From Microstegium vimineum (taxonomy: Eukaryota; Streptophyta; Magnoliopsida; Poales; Poaceae): 64,000 nt of DNA. The position numbers and the translations under genes were made by a program. The stretch covers positions 12,029,217 to 12,093,216 of the forward strand of contig CM039123.1 of the NCBI GenBank assembly GCA_022036555.1. Reading direction: 5' to 3'. The notes beneath the pieces were generated by a model that saw only the letters and a program-made list of their open reading frames with translations, was not told where the DNA came from and searched no databases. Positions 11,868 to 23,290 of the stretch are shown here, one piece after another; positions within the stretch are counted from its first letter, which is position 1; the number at the start of each line of letters is the position of its first letter.

Positions 11868-12395
11868 GGTGAAAAGCTAAAGCGCACGCTAGTAGTCCAA
11901 AGCGGCGACGGCGACGCGAGAACGGAACAAAGACATGCATGAACACGAGTCGATCGCGCGGTGGAAGCAAGTGGAACACGCGCGTGGAGAGCAGGGATTG
12001 ATCGATCGAGGACAGCACGCACGGATTATGCCTGCCTGCCGCGCGCGCTGATCCTTATCTCCGGTCCGGGGCTGGGCCGTGTCGTCGTCAGTGCGAGACA
12101 TCGTCCAGTCCCGTCGTCGTCCTCATCAGCGTGTGAGCTGCCGGATCCGAGTCAAACAGCGATGTCGCCTTGGCCTTGCCCCCTGGGCCCTCTCTGCCCG
12201 CAGGCTAACCGTTCCCAAACCGCGCGCGTGGATCACACGATCGACGCCGGGCACTGGCCGCGCGCGTTCGGCGTTCGTCTGTGGTCTCCACGGACGCCCG
12301 CGCGGCGGTGCGAGGGAAGACGCCCACGCCGTGCGTCGTTGCGCCACGCCGCCACGCGCCCACGCCACTGGCGCAGCAGCTGCTGCTACTGCATA

Positions 12396-12621
12396 CGCCC
12401 TCGGTCCCTAAATAAGACGCTTTCCAAGGAAAATCTTTGACTAAATATATATTAAAATATATAAATAATTATAATTTATAATTAGTATCATTGGAAAGGT
12501 CTTTAAATCTAGTTTTTAACAAATTTATTTAGAGATATAAATGTTACATATATTTTGTACAAATCGAATCAAACTTATGACATAGACACTAACGAAGACG
12601 TTTATTTAGGAACGGAGGGAG
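12396..12621. mobile_element. Stowaway-like MITE
   Basis: A 226-bp AT-rich element flanked by TA at 12394-12395 and 12622-12623. It starts CGCCCTCGGTCCCTAAATAA and ends TTATTTAGGAACGGAGGGAG, near-perfect TIRs of the Tc1/mariner-related Stowaway type. Confidence 0.85.
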
Positions 12622-12623
12622 TA

Positions 12624-15036
12624 TCATACTCCGTATGCGAGAGTAAGAGTTGGTAGCATGTTTTCTTTGTCAAACACTCTTGCTCTGACCAACCTTAGCT
12701 AATTATTCGAAGTTTTTTTTTTCTCTCTGAGCCTGTGTTTTTCGTGTTGCTCACTGATAAAACGTGTTCGTCAGGAAAAGAAGGGGATTCTGAACATGCA
12801 TCTACCCCTCTGTCCACTCCAGAGGCCACACTGCGAGCAGCAAGAACAACGTATAACTCGGATCCGCATTAGTACGTATCACTCTGTTACCGCACCCAGC
12901 TAGCGTTACGGATCTTCTTCTCGCGTCGCACGGCACTACTGATCATGTCCAGAATCACGACGGCCAAAAACCGCACGGCAACGATGGATCGATCGACAGC
13001 AAGCAGTGCAGAGGTGCAGAGGCACCCAACATGCACGTGCATGCCACACTCGAGCGCGTGCATGCCAGGCCAGCCGCGCCAGGCAGGTCGGCCGGGCGAC
13101 CCCGCCCGGCAGCCCGGCGACAGGACAGGAACGCCAGGCGGCCAGCGTTGCCTGCCGCCGCTGCCGGTGCCGGCTCTCCCGGCGGTCGAGCGGCCGGGCG
13201 ATCGAGTAGACTAGACCCAGTCGGAAGCCACGCAAAGGGCCGTGTAGCTAGCTTACTTACAGTAGCGCTTAGCTAGCCACTCACTCAACCGGCGGTCCAG
13301 CTCAGCGCCCACCGCCGGATAGGCAAAGAGTGACCTGTTTGTTCCTACAGTAGTGTCAGGCAAAGTCGGACGTGGTGTCAATAGGGGTTTAATTTATCGT
13401 CTCGTCTGGGAGTACGACTAGTGCTCTTCCTCACTCTTGAAAATTTACCATTTGCGAGCAAAGTACAGTCAGAACAGTGGCCGGAGCACGGAACTTCTTT
13501 CTGGCGCCTGGGCCCAGGGATGCTCAGCTGCCTGTCATGCTGTCCACTGCCTGTTTTGTACGAGGGAGCCCGTCCTCCCCTCCAAACAGCTCCTTTGATG
13601 TCCAGTGCTCGTTGTTTCTGTTCATCCCAGCCACAGTGCTTGTTTCTGTTCATCCGAAATCGAACGCATGTGGGCTGAAACCAAACATTCTGCGACCTGG
13701 ACGGCACCAAGATGAGCCAGCACGTCGTGTCTCGTTGCCCTGGGGCGTGCGCGCACGGCGGTCGGGACACCGTCATGCCGCCGCGGCACCTGGCGCATCA
13801 TTCTGCTCGATCGACCCCTGCTAAGGCGGACGCCAAAAATCCGGCCGAGTCAGAGGAGAGCTCTGTGGGTGGACGCCATCGATCTGCTGCTGCTCCTGTC
13901 TACCAAAAGCTTGGCGTCGGATCTATGGATCACGAATTGTACTGTATGAGCTAGCTGACGAAACTTACCCCTTGCACCGGCTGTGAAACACTTTTTTTTT
14001 TGGTTTAATAACCCTGGCCATGTCCCTCCGCACATCTCCAAAACCAACTTTGGAAGCCTGTCCTCTAGCACGACGTCCTCGAGCTTTTTGGGGCATCGCC
14101 TCGGACGTTTTGGCGCCGTTCCATGCCTATCCTTAGCATATCTATAGCTTCGCAATCCTGCCGGCCGGCGATGTGGTTGGAAATGTGACTGACGCTGACG
14201 CTGATGGGTAACAAAACAACTCGTTGAATTGGTTCTTTCACGCGAAAAAGACAAACTACGCACAGGAATATAGGATCTTTTATTTTTTAGGGAGGATTGT
14301 ACAGCAGATGAATTAAAAGCAAAATGTATTGTCACTGCTTGAAAACAGAATGCCGGGCAGCTCAGCAGCTGTCTACTATTCTGTACTACATATAGTAGGA
14401 GTATGCTATTTCTCTCTGAGTCTGACCTGCAGTCACCATCTCATCACGAACGCAACTATACATCACCATAAACAGCCAAACCGAGTATGCAATTTACATA
14501 CACAAAATAGCTAGATAGATAGCGAGGGAAACCCAAAGAATCTCGCTCAGTAAAAGACTGAAAACGACTAGAGCAAACGGAAGGACGATTGTTCAGAGCT
14601 AGTCGACAATCACCGACCTTCCCGGCCCTGAAGTTTTGGCTTTCGGCCATGCGCCAGATGCTCACGCAGATCCCCGGACATGATGCTAGCTTGGTGATGA
14701 GATCTCTGGGACTTGGACGATAGATCTTGATCGGGGGCCACCTTGCCCCATATGCCCCTCCGCGGGGAGGCCTACTAGGAGCCTAGCCATGTCCTTTGTC
14801 CTCGTCCACATCCAACAAGTACGTGATCTGCTTCATGGATTCCCCCAGATCAACTTGGTTTTCAGCAATGATGCCCACACAGTGATCACTGAATCACACA
14901 ACACAACGATTGTCGTTGCGTGACCCAAACTGAACAGGTTTGGCACCTGGCAAGTTTGAAAGCTGGAACACATTTTGCGTCGTGCAGTGTGTCGAAGTGA
15001 TCTGTCAATGTTGCGAACACCCAAGGAGATGGGTTG
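12624..15036. other. Intergenic region left of the gypsy element
   Basis: There is no clear gene apart from the possible interrupted reading frame at 14886-15036. Frames at 12936-13276 and 13378-13954 overlap on both strands in GC-rich DNA and show no family features. Confidence 0.4.
14886..15036 (-). pseudogene. Left part of an 80-codon frame split by the gypsy insertion (tentative)
   Basis: Read on the minus strand, an ATG at 20598-20596 opens a frame that runs to the gypsy target site. If the element and one copy of the CAATT duplication are removed, the frame continues without shift from 15036 to a TGA at 14886, 81 codons in all. A CAG/GTGCGA donor-like site occurs in the right part, so it may have been an exon. 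A second frame is also open on the left side, so coding potential is not proven. I recognise no family. Confidence 0.25.
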
Positions 15037-15041
15037 CAATT

Positions 15042-15451
15042 TGGTATGGCGCTTAGCCTTGCTGCGGAGGTTGTATGGCGGCGAGAACGGAGATCGCGAG
15101 AGCGTGCGTCGGCGGCAGCTGGGAGCCGTGGCTGCGAGAGTAGATGAAGACAGAAGGGAACGCTGGGCGCCCAAGGGTGTCGGTATGACACAATCCCAGG
15201 CTGATTGTATTCATTAAGTTGAGGTCTTATAGCCCCCTTACAGACTCAATTCTTAATCTACTAGGACTCCTTCCTAAGACCTTGATGCTTAACAACTCAT
15301 CTCCTAACTGGATTCTAACTGGACTCTTTCTTGAAACAAACTCATCTACTAAACCTTAATTAACTAGGACTCGACCAAGACCTAAGCCATGACTTGATTG
15401 GGTTCGACTCAGCCACCCTTGCGCCTAGCATATGTCTTACCCACCATAACA
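15042..15451 (-). repeat. 3' LTR of gypsy element
   Basis: 410 bp; on the plus strand it begins TGGTATGGCG and ends CACCATAACA. Against the other LTR I count about six substitutions and two length differences (3 and 13 bp), roughly 1.5% divergence, so the insertion is recent. Confidence 0.95.
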
Positions 15452-17847
15452 TCTCTCCCTCCCTCGGGAAACAGCTCGTCCTCGAGCTGAAAAGAGGGAT
15501 AGGCCTCCTGAAATGCAGGCACCGGCTCCCAAGTTGCTTCAGAGGATGGCATGCCGGCCCACTCGACGAGGATATGCCACACGCCGCGACGTAGCTCGGC
15601 GCAGAGCACCCGTTGTGGTTGATGTAGAGGCCGACCGTGGCGAAGAGGAGGCGGTGACGCCGGTGAGTCTGGAGGACTGCCCCGAAAAGGTTTCAGCACC
15701 CCCACATGGAAAACATCATGAATCCGGGACGTCGCCGGCAGCTGCAAGCGGTAAGCAACCTCCCCAATGCGTTCGACCACCGGAAATGGACCAACGTACT
15801 TGGGACCAAGCTTGTTACGGCCCCCTGGCACCAAGGACTGCGTGTGCCGATGCAGCAGACGCAACAGTACCCAATCGCCCACAGCAAACTCTAATGCGCG
15901 GTGGTGAGCATCATAGAACCGCCGCGCATATTCTTGTGCTTGAAGAAGCCGGCCACGAACCTCCGCCAAGAGCTCGTCGCGGCTGGCCAGCAAGGTGTCA
16001 ACACTATCGGTCCGGGCCTCACCCGACACATATGGCAACAAGTCTGGGGGCGGCCTGCCATAAACCACCTGGAACGGTGTCGTCTGCAGCGCCGTGTGGT
16101 AAGCTGAGTTGTAACAAAACTCCGCCCAGGGCAACCAGTCAAGCCAGTCGCGAGGACGGTCACCGGTCAGGCAACGGAGGTACATTGTGATCGTCTTGTT
16201 TACCACCTCGGACTGTCCATCCGTTTGAGGATGGAACGCTGTGCTCATTCGCAGCTTGACACCCGCGTGGCGAAATAAGTCGCGCCACACGTGTCCTGTA
16301 AAAACCGGGTCGCGGTCACTCACAATGGACTCCGGGAAGCCATGTAGCCGCACTATCTCTTGGAAGAAGGCGCGCGCCACCGAGGAAGCCGTGTAGGGGT
16401 GCCCCAAGGGAATGAAGTGGGCAAACTTAGAGAACCTGTCGACCACGGTCAGCAGCACACTCTTCCCATGGACTTTTGGCAGAGCCTCGATGAAGTCGAG
16501 GGATATGTCGGCCCAAATGCGTGAAGGAACTGGTAGAGGTTGGAGCAGGCCTGCGGGATGTAGCGTCTCCGTCTTGTTCCGTTGGCACACCGTACAAGAC
16601 CGCACATAGTCGGTGACAACACGGCGGTCGTGCTCCACGAAAAACTCGGCGCGGAGGCGGAGCAGGGTTTTCTGTATGCCCTCATGACCCACTGTATGGG
16701 CTAATCGGAGGATATCGTCGAGCAGAGGCGATGTCGCGGGCACGAAGACGCGGCCCTTGTGGAGTAGTAGCCCGTCCCGGACGCTCCAGGAGCCATCATG
16801 TGCGCCGGACGTCACGGCGTCGCGGCGGGTGCGCAGGTCGGCGTCGGCCTCCACCTCTTGGCGTAGGTCGTCGAAGAGTGTAAACGTGGGCACCGAGACA
16901 GCCGAGGAGCAGGCCACTGTAGTGCCGGAGAGATCCACCAACAGCGGGACCTCGCCATCCCGCCGGGAAAGAGCGTCCGCGACGACGTTGGCGCGCCCCG
17001 GACGAAATTCGACCCTGAAATCATAGCCAAACAGTTTGCTAATCCATTGGTGCTGAGGAATCGTGGAGAGGCATTGGTCCAGCATGAATTTGAGAGCATA
17101 GTGGTCCATCCGCACGACGAACGCTCGGCCCCAAAGGTACGGCCGCCAATGTCGTACCGCCTGCACCAGGCCAATCAACTCTCGTTCGTACGCCGCCACT
17201 TTGAGATGGCGTGCCGCAAACGGCCGACTGAAGAAGGCTATTGGCGCGCCCTCCTGATGAAGGACGGCTCCGAAGCCTGAGCCCGAGGCGTCGCAGTCGA
17301 CCATGAACACGGTGGTGAAGTCCGGTAGGTGAAGTACGGGGGCCGACGTGAGTGCGGCCTTGAGTGCGGCGAACGCCGTCTCCGCTGGTTCCGACCACTG
17401 GAACGAGTTCTTCCGTAGCAGCTGCGTTAATGGCGCGGCGATGACCCCGTAATCCTTGATGAATCGCCGATAGTAGCCGGCCAGCCCGAGGAACCCACGG
17501 AGGCCGCGTGTCGCTCGCGGTTGTGGCCACGACTGTACGGCCGCCACTTTGGCGGTGTCCATGGCCACACCGTCCACCGTGATGACATGGCCGAGGTAGT
17601 GGACAACAGTGGTGGCGAAGGAACACTTTGACCGCTTGAGGTGGAGCCGATGCGTGTGTAGAACGTCGAGGACGACACGAAGGTGCTGGAGATGCTCTGT
17701 CCACGAGTTGCTGTAGATGAGGATATCGTCGAAGAAGACGAGGACGCAGCGTCGGAGGAACGGCTTGAGGACGCAGTTCATGAGGGCTTGGAACGTCGAA
17801 GGTGCATTGGACAAGCCGAAAGGCATCACCAGGAACTCAAAGTGTCC
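15409..17847 (-). pseudogene. Gypsy pol, downstream part (RT, RNase H, integrase, chromodomain-like tail)
   Basis: After an in-frame TAG at 17848-17850, the same frame stays open for about 806 codons. In order: reverse transcriptase from MPFGLSNAP with the catalytic FFDD motif; an RNase H domain (FMVDCDASGSGFG...ALKFMLDQ); an integrase zinc region with paired His and CTVCQRN; the integrase core with D, D and E catalytic positions (DFIEALPKV, SDRDPVFTG, HPQTDGQSEVVN); and a C-terminal HILVEWAGMPSSEATWEPV stretch resembling a chromodomain. The stop falls inside the reverse transcriptase, between the YHQVRVA block and the FFDD block, so no complete polymerase can be made by ordinary translation. 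The frame ends inside the 3' LTR. Confidence 0.9.
15452..15468 (-). other. Polypurine tract of gypsy element
   Basis: The minus strand reads CCGAGGGAGGGAGAGA directly before the 3' LTR, the expected plus-strand primer position for reverse transcription. Confidence 0.85.
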
Positions 17848-19734
17848 CTAGTGCGTCCTGAACGCTGTCTTGGGGACATCTGCAGTAGCAACACGCACCT
17901 GATGGTAGCCTGAGCGAAGATCCAGTTTAGTGAAAAACTTGGCACCGTGTAATTCATCCAGGAGCTCTTCGACCACCGGGATTGGAAACTTGTCTTTCAC
18001 CGTGACCGCGTTCAGAGCGCGGTAATCCACACAAAAGCGCCAGGACCCGTCGTGCTTTTTCACCAGCAGCACAGGCGCGGAGAACGGCGATGTGCTGTCC
18101 CGGATGATCCCTTGCCGTAACATTGCCTCACATTGCAGCTTGAGCTCATCTTTTTGCATCTGCGGGTAGCGGTAGGGCCGTACCGCCACGGGCTCGGTGC
18201 CCGGCTTCAAGTGTATGTTGTGGTCGCAGGCTCTGGCCGGAGGGAGTCCCACGGGCTCGGCGAACACCTCCTGGTAGGCGTCCAGAAGTTGATTCAGGAG
18301 GGCCCGCTCCGACCCTTTGTCGGTGTAGAGGTCAGCCGCGGACAGGGATGCTGAAGCGGCTGCGGTCGGTGCTCCCACACCAGCCCACACCACCCGACGA
18401 CGACGACCATGGAGTGTGAGGACCATGTGTAGCGTCGCGAAGTCCCAAAGGATGGGTCCCAATGACCGCAACCACGTGAGGCCGAGGACCATGTCGTAAG
18501 GCGCCAACGGAATGGAGAAGCATGCCACTGTGAAGCGTAGGCCCGCGCGTCCTGCAGCCTCAGGGTTGATGAAGTTGTGAGTGGACCCTGAGTCCAAGAG
18601 CGCCGTGAACTCGTGTTCGCCGATCTTGACGCGCAATTGCATGGTGTCGTGCGCGCGGATGCCTGTCGCCGCGGATAGCGAGATCATGGGTTTGTCGGGG
18701 TCGAACTGTGGTTCCGCGGCTGGTGGGTCATCATTTGGCTCGTCCGGCTCCTCCACTATGTAATCTGGAGCCTCGAGATAGAACAGGCGCGCGCATTTGT
18801 GGCCCCGAGCGAACTGCTCGTCACAGTTGTAACACAACCCCAGCTTGCGTCGTTCCGCCATCTTCTCTGGCGTGATGCGCTTGAACGCTCTGGAGTTGTC
18901 CGCCGGCGCCGCTGTTGGTCCGCCGGCTGGTGGGGGGCCCTGTAGGGCGGTTAGCGGCCGTCGTGCTGGTCGCTGTTGCGCCTGGAAGGGGGGCCGCTGA
19001 TAGGCGTTGCGCTTCTCGTAGGCGCGTGCGAGATGCATAGCGTGTTGTAGATCCCTGGGATGCTGTAGTTCGACGTCGACCCTGATGTAGTATGGGAGTC
19101 CCCCAGTGAACAGCTTGGCCCGCTGCAGGGTGGACAAGTCGCCTGCGTGCGTTGCTCGTGCCTGGAACGCCTCCATGTATGCGTCCACGTTGGCCCCGAA
19201 CGGAAGCCGCGCCAAGTCCGCCAGATGGTTGGTGTTGAGGGCGGGGCTGAAGCGCTGTTGGCAGTATCGTCGAAAATCCGGCCATGATGGTCGGCCGAGG
19301 TCTGCCTCCAAGACAAGATACCACTGCTGGGCGACGCCCTTTAGATGGTACGAGGCCATCCACACCTTGTCCGCCTCGCGTGTGAGTTGGCCGCGAAAAA
19401 ATTGCTCACACTTGTTGAGCCACCCAAGTGGATCCTCCTTGCCCTCGTATGATTCGAACGTGATCTTGTTGTATTTGGGCACGATGGCGGACTCCCATGG
19501 CGCCAGCTGAGGGGGAGCCATATGGGCGGACGCTGGTTGTGGCAAGGCCTGTGCGACCGATCCGAACGTTGGGAGCGGAGACGGGGATGAGGGAAACCTG
19601 ATCTGAGTGATCGGCACTCCCGTCGGTGGCAGCGGTGCTGGCAGCGATTGCTGCAGCGGGTATGACAGTTGTAGCAGGGATGTGGACGTCGAGCCGACGG
19701 AGTCCCCGGTGCCCGCCGCGATCTCCGTGATCAT
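17848..19734 (-). pseudogene. Gypsy gag-protease-RT (upstream part)
   Basis: 628 codons. A retrotransposon gag region (GWLNKCEQFFRGQ...WYLVLEADL, about residues 104-165) is followed by a CCHC zinc knuckle CYNCDEQFARGHKC at 301-314, an aspartic protease with DSGSTHNF at about 381-388, and the first half of the reverse transcriptase (KHDGSWRFCVDYRALN, then KLDLRSGYHQVRV). Between the protease DSG and the downstream YDMVLGLTWLRSLGP block the protein is shorter than I expect for the family, suggesting an in-frame deletion. It ends at the premature TAG at 17848. Confidence 0.9.
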
Positions 19735-20055
19735 TGGCGCGGATGTTGCTGGCAGCGCCGGGATGCCCCCAAAGCCAGGCAGTCCGAATTGAGGAAACGT
19801 CGGGCGGCCGTCCAGGGCAAGAGGCGGGCTCCCTGCGATGCCAGATGGTTGTTCATGGCGGCCATCTGGAGCTGCATGCCGACGATCGCCGCGGCGATGG
19901 AATCCAGCGTTGCTGGTCCTGTCTGCTGATGAACGGGCTCCAGTGCGTCGGTGACGGGGTTCACCAGCGGCAAGGAGACCCCGGTTGTCACGACCTCGGT
20001 GGAGGTGGTCGGGATGGCTGGCGCGGAGGCTGTGGTTGAGGCGGCAGAACTCATG
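19731..20055 (-). pseudogene. Gypsy gag N-terminus in a different frame
   Basis: The likely gag start is the ATG at about 20055 (MSSAASTTASAPAIPTT), just after the primer-binding site. This frame runs through a conserved-looking AAAIVGMQLQMAAMN helix but then leaves the gag frame near 19800, where the downstream protein continues in another frame (MITEIAAGTG...). A one- or two-base indel is implied. The longer frame reaching to 20213 reads into the LTR. Confidence 0.7.
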
Positions 20056-20065
20056 ATCGGCAAGG

Positions 20066-20077
20066 TCTCTGATACCA
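20066..20077 (-). other. Primer-binding site (tRNA-iMet)
   Basis: The minus strand reads TGGTATCAGAGA, matching the 3' end complement of initiator methionine tRNA, three bases after the 5' LTR. It fixes the element's orientation as minus. Confidence 0.9.
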
Positions 20078-20080
20078 GGT

Positions 20081-20506
20081 TGGTATGGCGCTTAGCCTTG
20101 CTGCGGAGGTTGTATGGCGGCGAGAACGGAGATCGCGAGAGCGTGCGTCGGCGGCGGCTGGGAGCCGTGGCTGCGAGAGTAGATGAAGACAGAAGGGAAC
20201 GCTGGGCGCCCAAGGGTGTCGGTATGACACAATCCCAGGCTGATTGTATTCATTATCAAGTTGGGGTCTTATAGCCCCCTTACCGACTCAATTCTTAATC
20301 TCAATTCTTAATCTACTAGGACTCCTTCCTAAGACCTTGATGCTTAACAACTCATCTCCTAACTGGACTCTAACTGGACTCTTTCCTGAAACAAACTCAT
20401 CTACTAAACTTTAATTAACTAGGACTCGACCAAGACCTAAGCCATGACTTGATTGGGTTCGACTCAGCCACCCTTGCGCCTAGCATATGTCTTACCCACC
20501 ATAACA
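20081..20506 (-). repeat. 5' LTR of gypsy element
   Basis: 426 bp, TGGTATGGCG to CCATAACA on the plus strand. It carries a 13-bp tandem duplication (TCAATTCTTAATC) absent from the other LTR, which accounts for most of the length difference. Confidence 0.95.
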
Positions 20507-20511
20507 CAATT

Positions 20512-20598
20512 GTTCATAGAATCGCACCTGTGAGCTTCTGGTGTTTCTACAGCATCACTGCAGACTGCACCCTCCAGCGTTGTGCTATCTTTCTTCAT
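20512..20598 (-). pseudogene. Right part of the frame split by the gypsy insertion (tentative)
   Basis: ATG at 20598-20596, then 29 codons to the target site; the frame continues at 15036 on the other side of the element. There is no recognised homology. An internal ACAG/GTGCGA could be a splice donor, so this may be a real exon or a chance frame. Confidence 0.25.
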
Positions 20599-22230
20599 TG
20601 CAAGCTCCAGTCACCGTCGTCGAAGTGGTGGTTGATGCTGATCGCTCAGATTAAATTCTTAGCGTCATCTGCCAGCCTGTCTCATTAATGATTTTGTGAA
20701 GAAAAGAACACAGTTCTTCTCAGATAAAGGACTACTAAACTATGCTCATCGAAAGCAGACATACAATCTGACTCTTGAATAGGAGCAAAACAGAAAGATA
20801 TGACACGGCATATGGCACTTCATTTTCCCTTATTTTATTGCTATATATGACTAGTAACCCTCCTTGAATACTTGATGGTGCACCAGGATATGCAGGAAAT
20901 CGTTGCTATCAGTAAGAGCTTTATATTGCACAATACACTCATAGATTTGACGTTGGTTATATATTACAAAAATTGTGTGGTTATATATCTTTAAAAAAAG
21001 ATAAGCCAGTTATAAGGCCTGATAATTGGTCAGGATCAGACCCCAACCCCACTCCAATCCTATCGGCTATTTAGGACTGAGCCCAATCCCTAGTGATTTC
21101 ATTCAGCTCAATCCGATTCTGACCATTAAAGTTACACCATCCTTAATACACCTCTGATCCTTTTTGAGCCCACAGGCTGATCCTACTAAGAACAAGGGCC
21201 ATCACAGCAAGCGTTGCACACCAGACAACCAAGCAAGCCACATGGGTACCTGAATCCGTGGGCTCTCGCATGCGAACTAAGCAGCCCACAAAATCATTAC
21301 CGTGTGGAATAGTTCACGGCTGCACAAAAAAACTACACGTACAAGACCATATGTAATGGACCGATGAAGAACAAATTAATTAGGGATCTCAACACAGTCA
21401 ACAGTTCTTGTCATGTTTCTTCTTTTTGCCGGAGATTGAACCGAGGAACAACAATTTTCTTTTCACACATTGCACTGCAGCAACAAAGGGCTAGCGATCA
21501 ATCAATGTAGTCCTAACATGGCTTCCAACAAACTTTATAGAAAGCCCACAAAACCCTTAAACAAACACATCAGCAAATGTACTCACTAGACACTAAGACA
21601 CTTGTATGTAAACCAACTGTTAATGACATGAAATTGGCACCTTCAGCGGTATTTTCACTAGGACAGCCCAACTATTGATTGTGATCACAAGGTTTGGTCC
21701 TCAGCAACACATAAGCAAGATAAGACAAAATTAAAAGCAACCACCAGCTGATTAAAGGTTTGTGTAGGACCCTATAACGTGATGAGTTGCTGCCTATTAC
21801 AGATTTATAGAGAAAAAGAAACTAAAACAACTAATCTGCCACACATGACACACAGGTGTTCGTTCAAAAACACAAATTGATACTAGAAAATGGAACTGCT
21901 CTACGATAAAGTTCAGACAGCTTGCCATTTACAAATTGCACAGTCCTTGACAAAGTTCTTTTATCCAGGAAAATAGAGCATGAGCTACCAATCAAGGAAA
22001 ACACAAATAGCTCTACCAACTGCTAATTTTATCATATTGTCTCAACCACTTCTATACAGGAGTGTGGCTACATATTATCCTGTACAGCAAGAGTTCAAGT
22101 GCAGCTACAAGTAAAGTAACACAGCATGCACAGGAAAAGTTCATGAGATATGTGAGGACTGCAAGAGGAAAGATACAACTGCACTGAATGTTCATAGATC
22201 ATACAAGGGGCGGAGGGAAGTTTAACTTAC
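20599..22230. other. AT-rich region, no gene seen
   Basis: Only short frames occur and I found no convincing exon. It may be an intron or 3' flank of the exon-like blocks to its right. Confidence 0.35.
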
Positions 22231-22613
22231 AATTTCCTTTAATGACATAGATAGTTGTTGAGCATAATTGCCACTCAGATTCACAGAACCACTAGGATTC
22301 CTTCTACTAGACGCCTCTCCTGCACAAAAAGGAGCATGCATGCTCAAACACATGTCTGGCTTGTATCATAGATTTGTTACACCAATTTTCAAGAGTAGAA
22401 GCACAAACCTGACTTCTCAGTTTTTTTATCCATAGGTCCAGCACCTTCACTAGTTCTTTCGCTTGCCTAGACAATGGCAAACAGATGGGATAAGTCCAAC
22501 AAACTACAAAATGTACATCAAACAGAAACACAAGACGACTACATACCCTCATCTGTGGGTTGCAGCCTGAGGATACTTCAAAATGGTCCAGCAAACACAG
22601 TCAAACTGGTATC
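22231..22613 (-). CDS. Three exon-like blocks of an unrecognised minus-strand gene (partial)
   Basis: Three blocks with canonical borders read minus: 22613-22547 (after AATGCAG, ends AGG/GTATGT), 22466-22409 (after GTCTAG, ends CAG/GTTTGT) and 22319-22231 (after GTGCAG, ends ATT/GTAAGT). The last two join at phase 1 and together give exactly 49 open codons; the first ends with ATG AGG in the same frame, a possible start. The peptide is polar and Ser/Glu/Lys-rich (ASERTSEGAGPMDKKTEKS, then SVNLSGNYAQQLSMSLKEI). I do not recognise it. Downstream exons were not found, so this may be a gene fragment or spliced non-coding exons. Confidence 0.45.
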
Positions 22614-23169
22614 CTGCATTAGCAACACAATTAGAAATACCAATTACAGGATGTCCTAGTAGAAAATGCAAAAAGAATACTAAACATGCGTACTAAAATC
22701 ACACGTTCCAGAATAAAGAGATTACAGAATAGTTTCTTCAGGTAGAATAATCAGCCTTGTTTTCAAACAACGATGAACGACAGTAGTGAAAGTAGGAGAC
22801 AAACTCTGATGGATACAATTTGCAGAGTACCTAACCCATAATAAAGAATTTATGAATGTCTGCCTACTGCAGTTCTCACAAAAAATGAATTATCGAGAGT
22901 TAATTTATGAGCAATCTCCAAAGGAGTAAGCATCTATTTCTCACTAATTTTGTCATATTTCTGCTTCTTGGTCCTGCTTTCAGCTCTGCCATGGCACTGT
23001 TCAAAGACAAAAGGACCAATGAAATGTTACATCCATTCACAGAAGCATGTATGGAGCCATTACATGTTTACAACAGACGGGTGAAAAGATTGATAACAAA
23101 CCTCCCCCAAGAAAGTACATAAGAATATAACCGAGAGATTCTAAATCATCTCTCCTGCTTTGCTCTGTA

Positions 23170-23290
23170 TCCCAGTAAACTCTGAGAAGGCAGCAGGGTC
23201 ATGGAGACGCTCAAAGGTGCCGCCAAGGACCACCGTATGCCAGAGTTCCTGCCTGCTCCTCCTTGGACGGGAAGGGGTCAAGAACAGACA
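23170..23290 (-). pseudogene. Fragment resembling phosphopantetheine adenylyltransferase
   Basis: At 23233-23198 on the minus strand the translation is VVLGGTFERLHD. Eleven of its twelve residues match the nucleotide-binding motif VVLGGTFDRLHD of plant 4'-phosphopantetheine adenylyltransferase (coenzyme A synthesis). The family's following GHRRLL is missing; instead the frame goes PAAFSEFTG... to a stop, and upstream residues do not match. A CTGCCTTCTCAG acceptor-like string follows directly. I read this as a truncated or rearranged gene fragment. Confidence 0.5.

Larger units (their letters stand above)
15037..20511 (-). mobile_element. Ty3/gypsy LTR retrotransposon, structurally complete
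   Basis: The element proper is 15042-20506 (5465 bp) on the minus strand, between perfect 5-bp duplications CAATT at 15037-15041 and 20507-20511. It has two near-identical LTRs, a tRNA-iMet primer-binding site, gag-pol and a polypurine tract. Size, short LTRs and a chromodomain-like pol C-terminus suggest a Reina/Tekay-like chromovirus (inference). The coding region is damaged by one frameshift, one nonsense codon and an apparent in-frame loss near the protease, so it is probably non-autonomous. Confidence 0.95.

Noticed and set aside
11621..12022. Minus-strand frames with a poly-Pro run
   Set aside because: The Pro run is the complement of the 35-nt G tract; no homology or splice support.
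14833..15217. Frames beginning MGAQRSLLSSSTL on the minus strand, repeated at 20213
   Set aside because: They start within the gypsy LTRs, which explains the duplication; not a host gene family.
15513..17913. Numerous plus-strand frames opposite the gypsy pol
   Set aside because: They are antisense shadows of a clear retrotransposon coding region.
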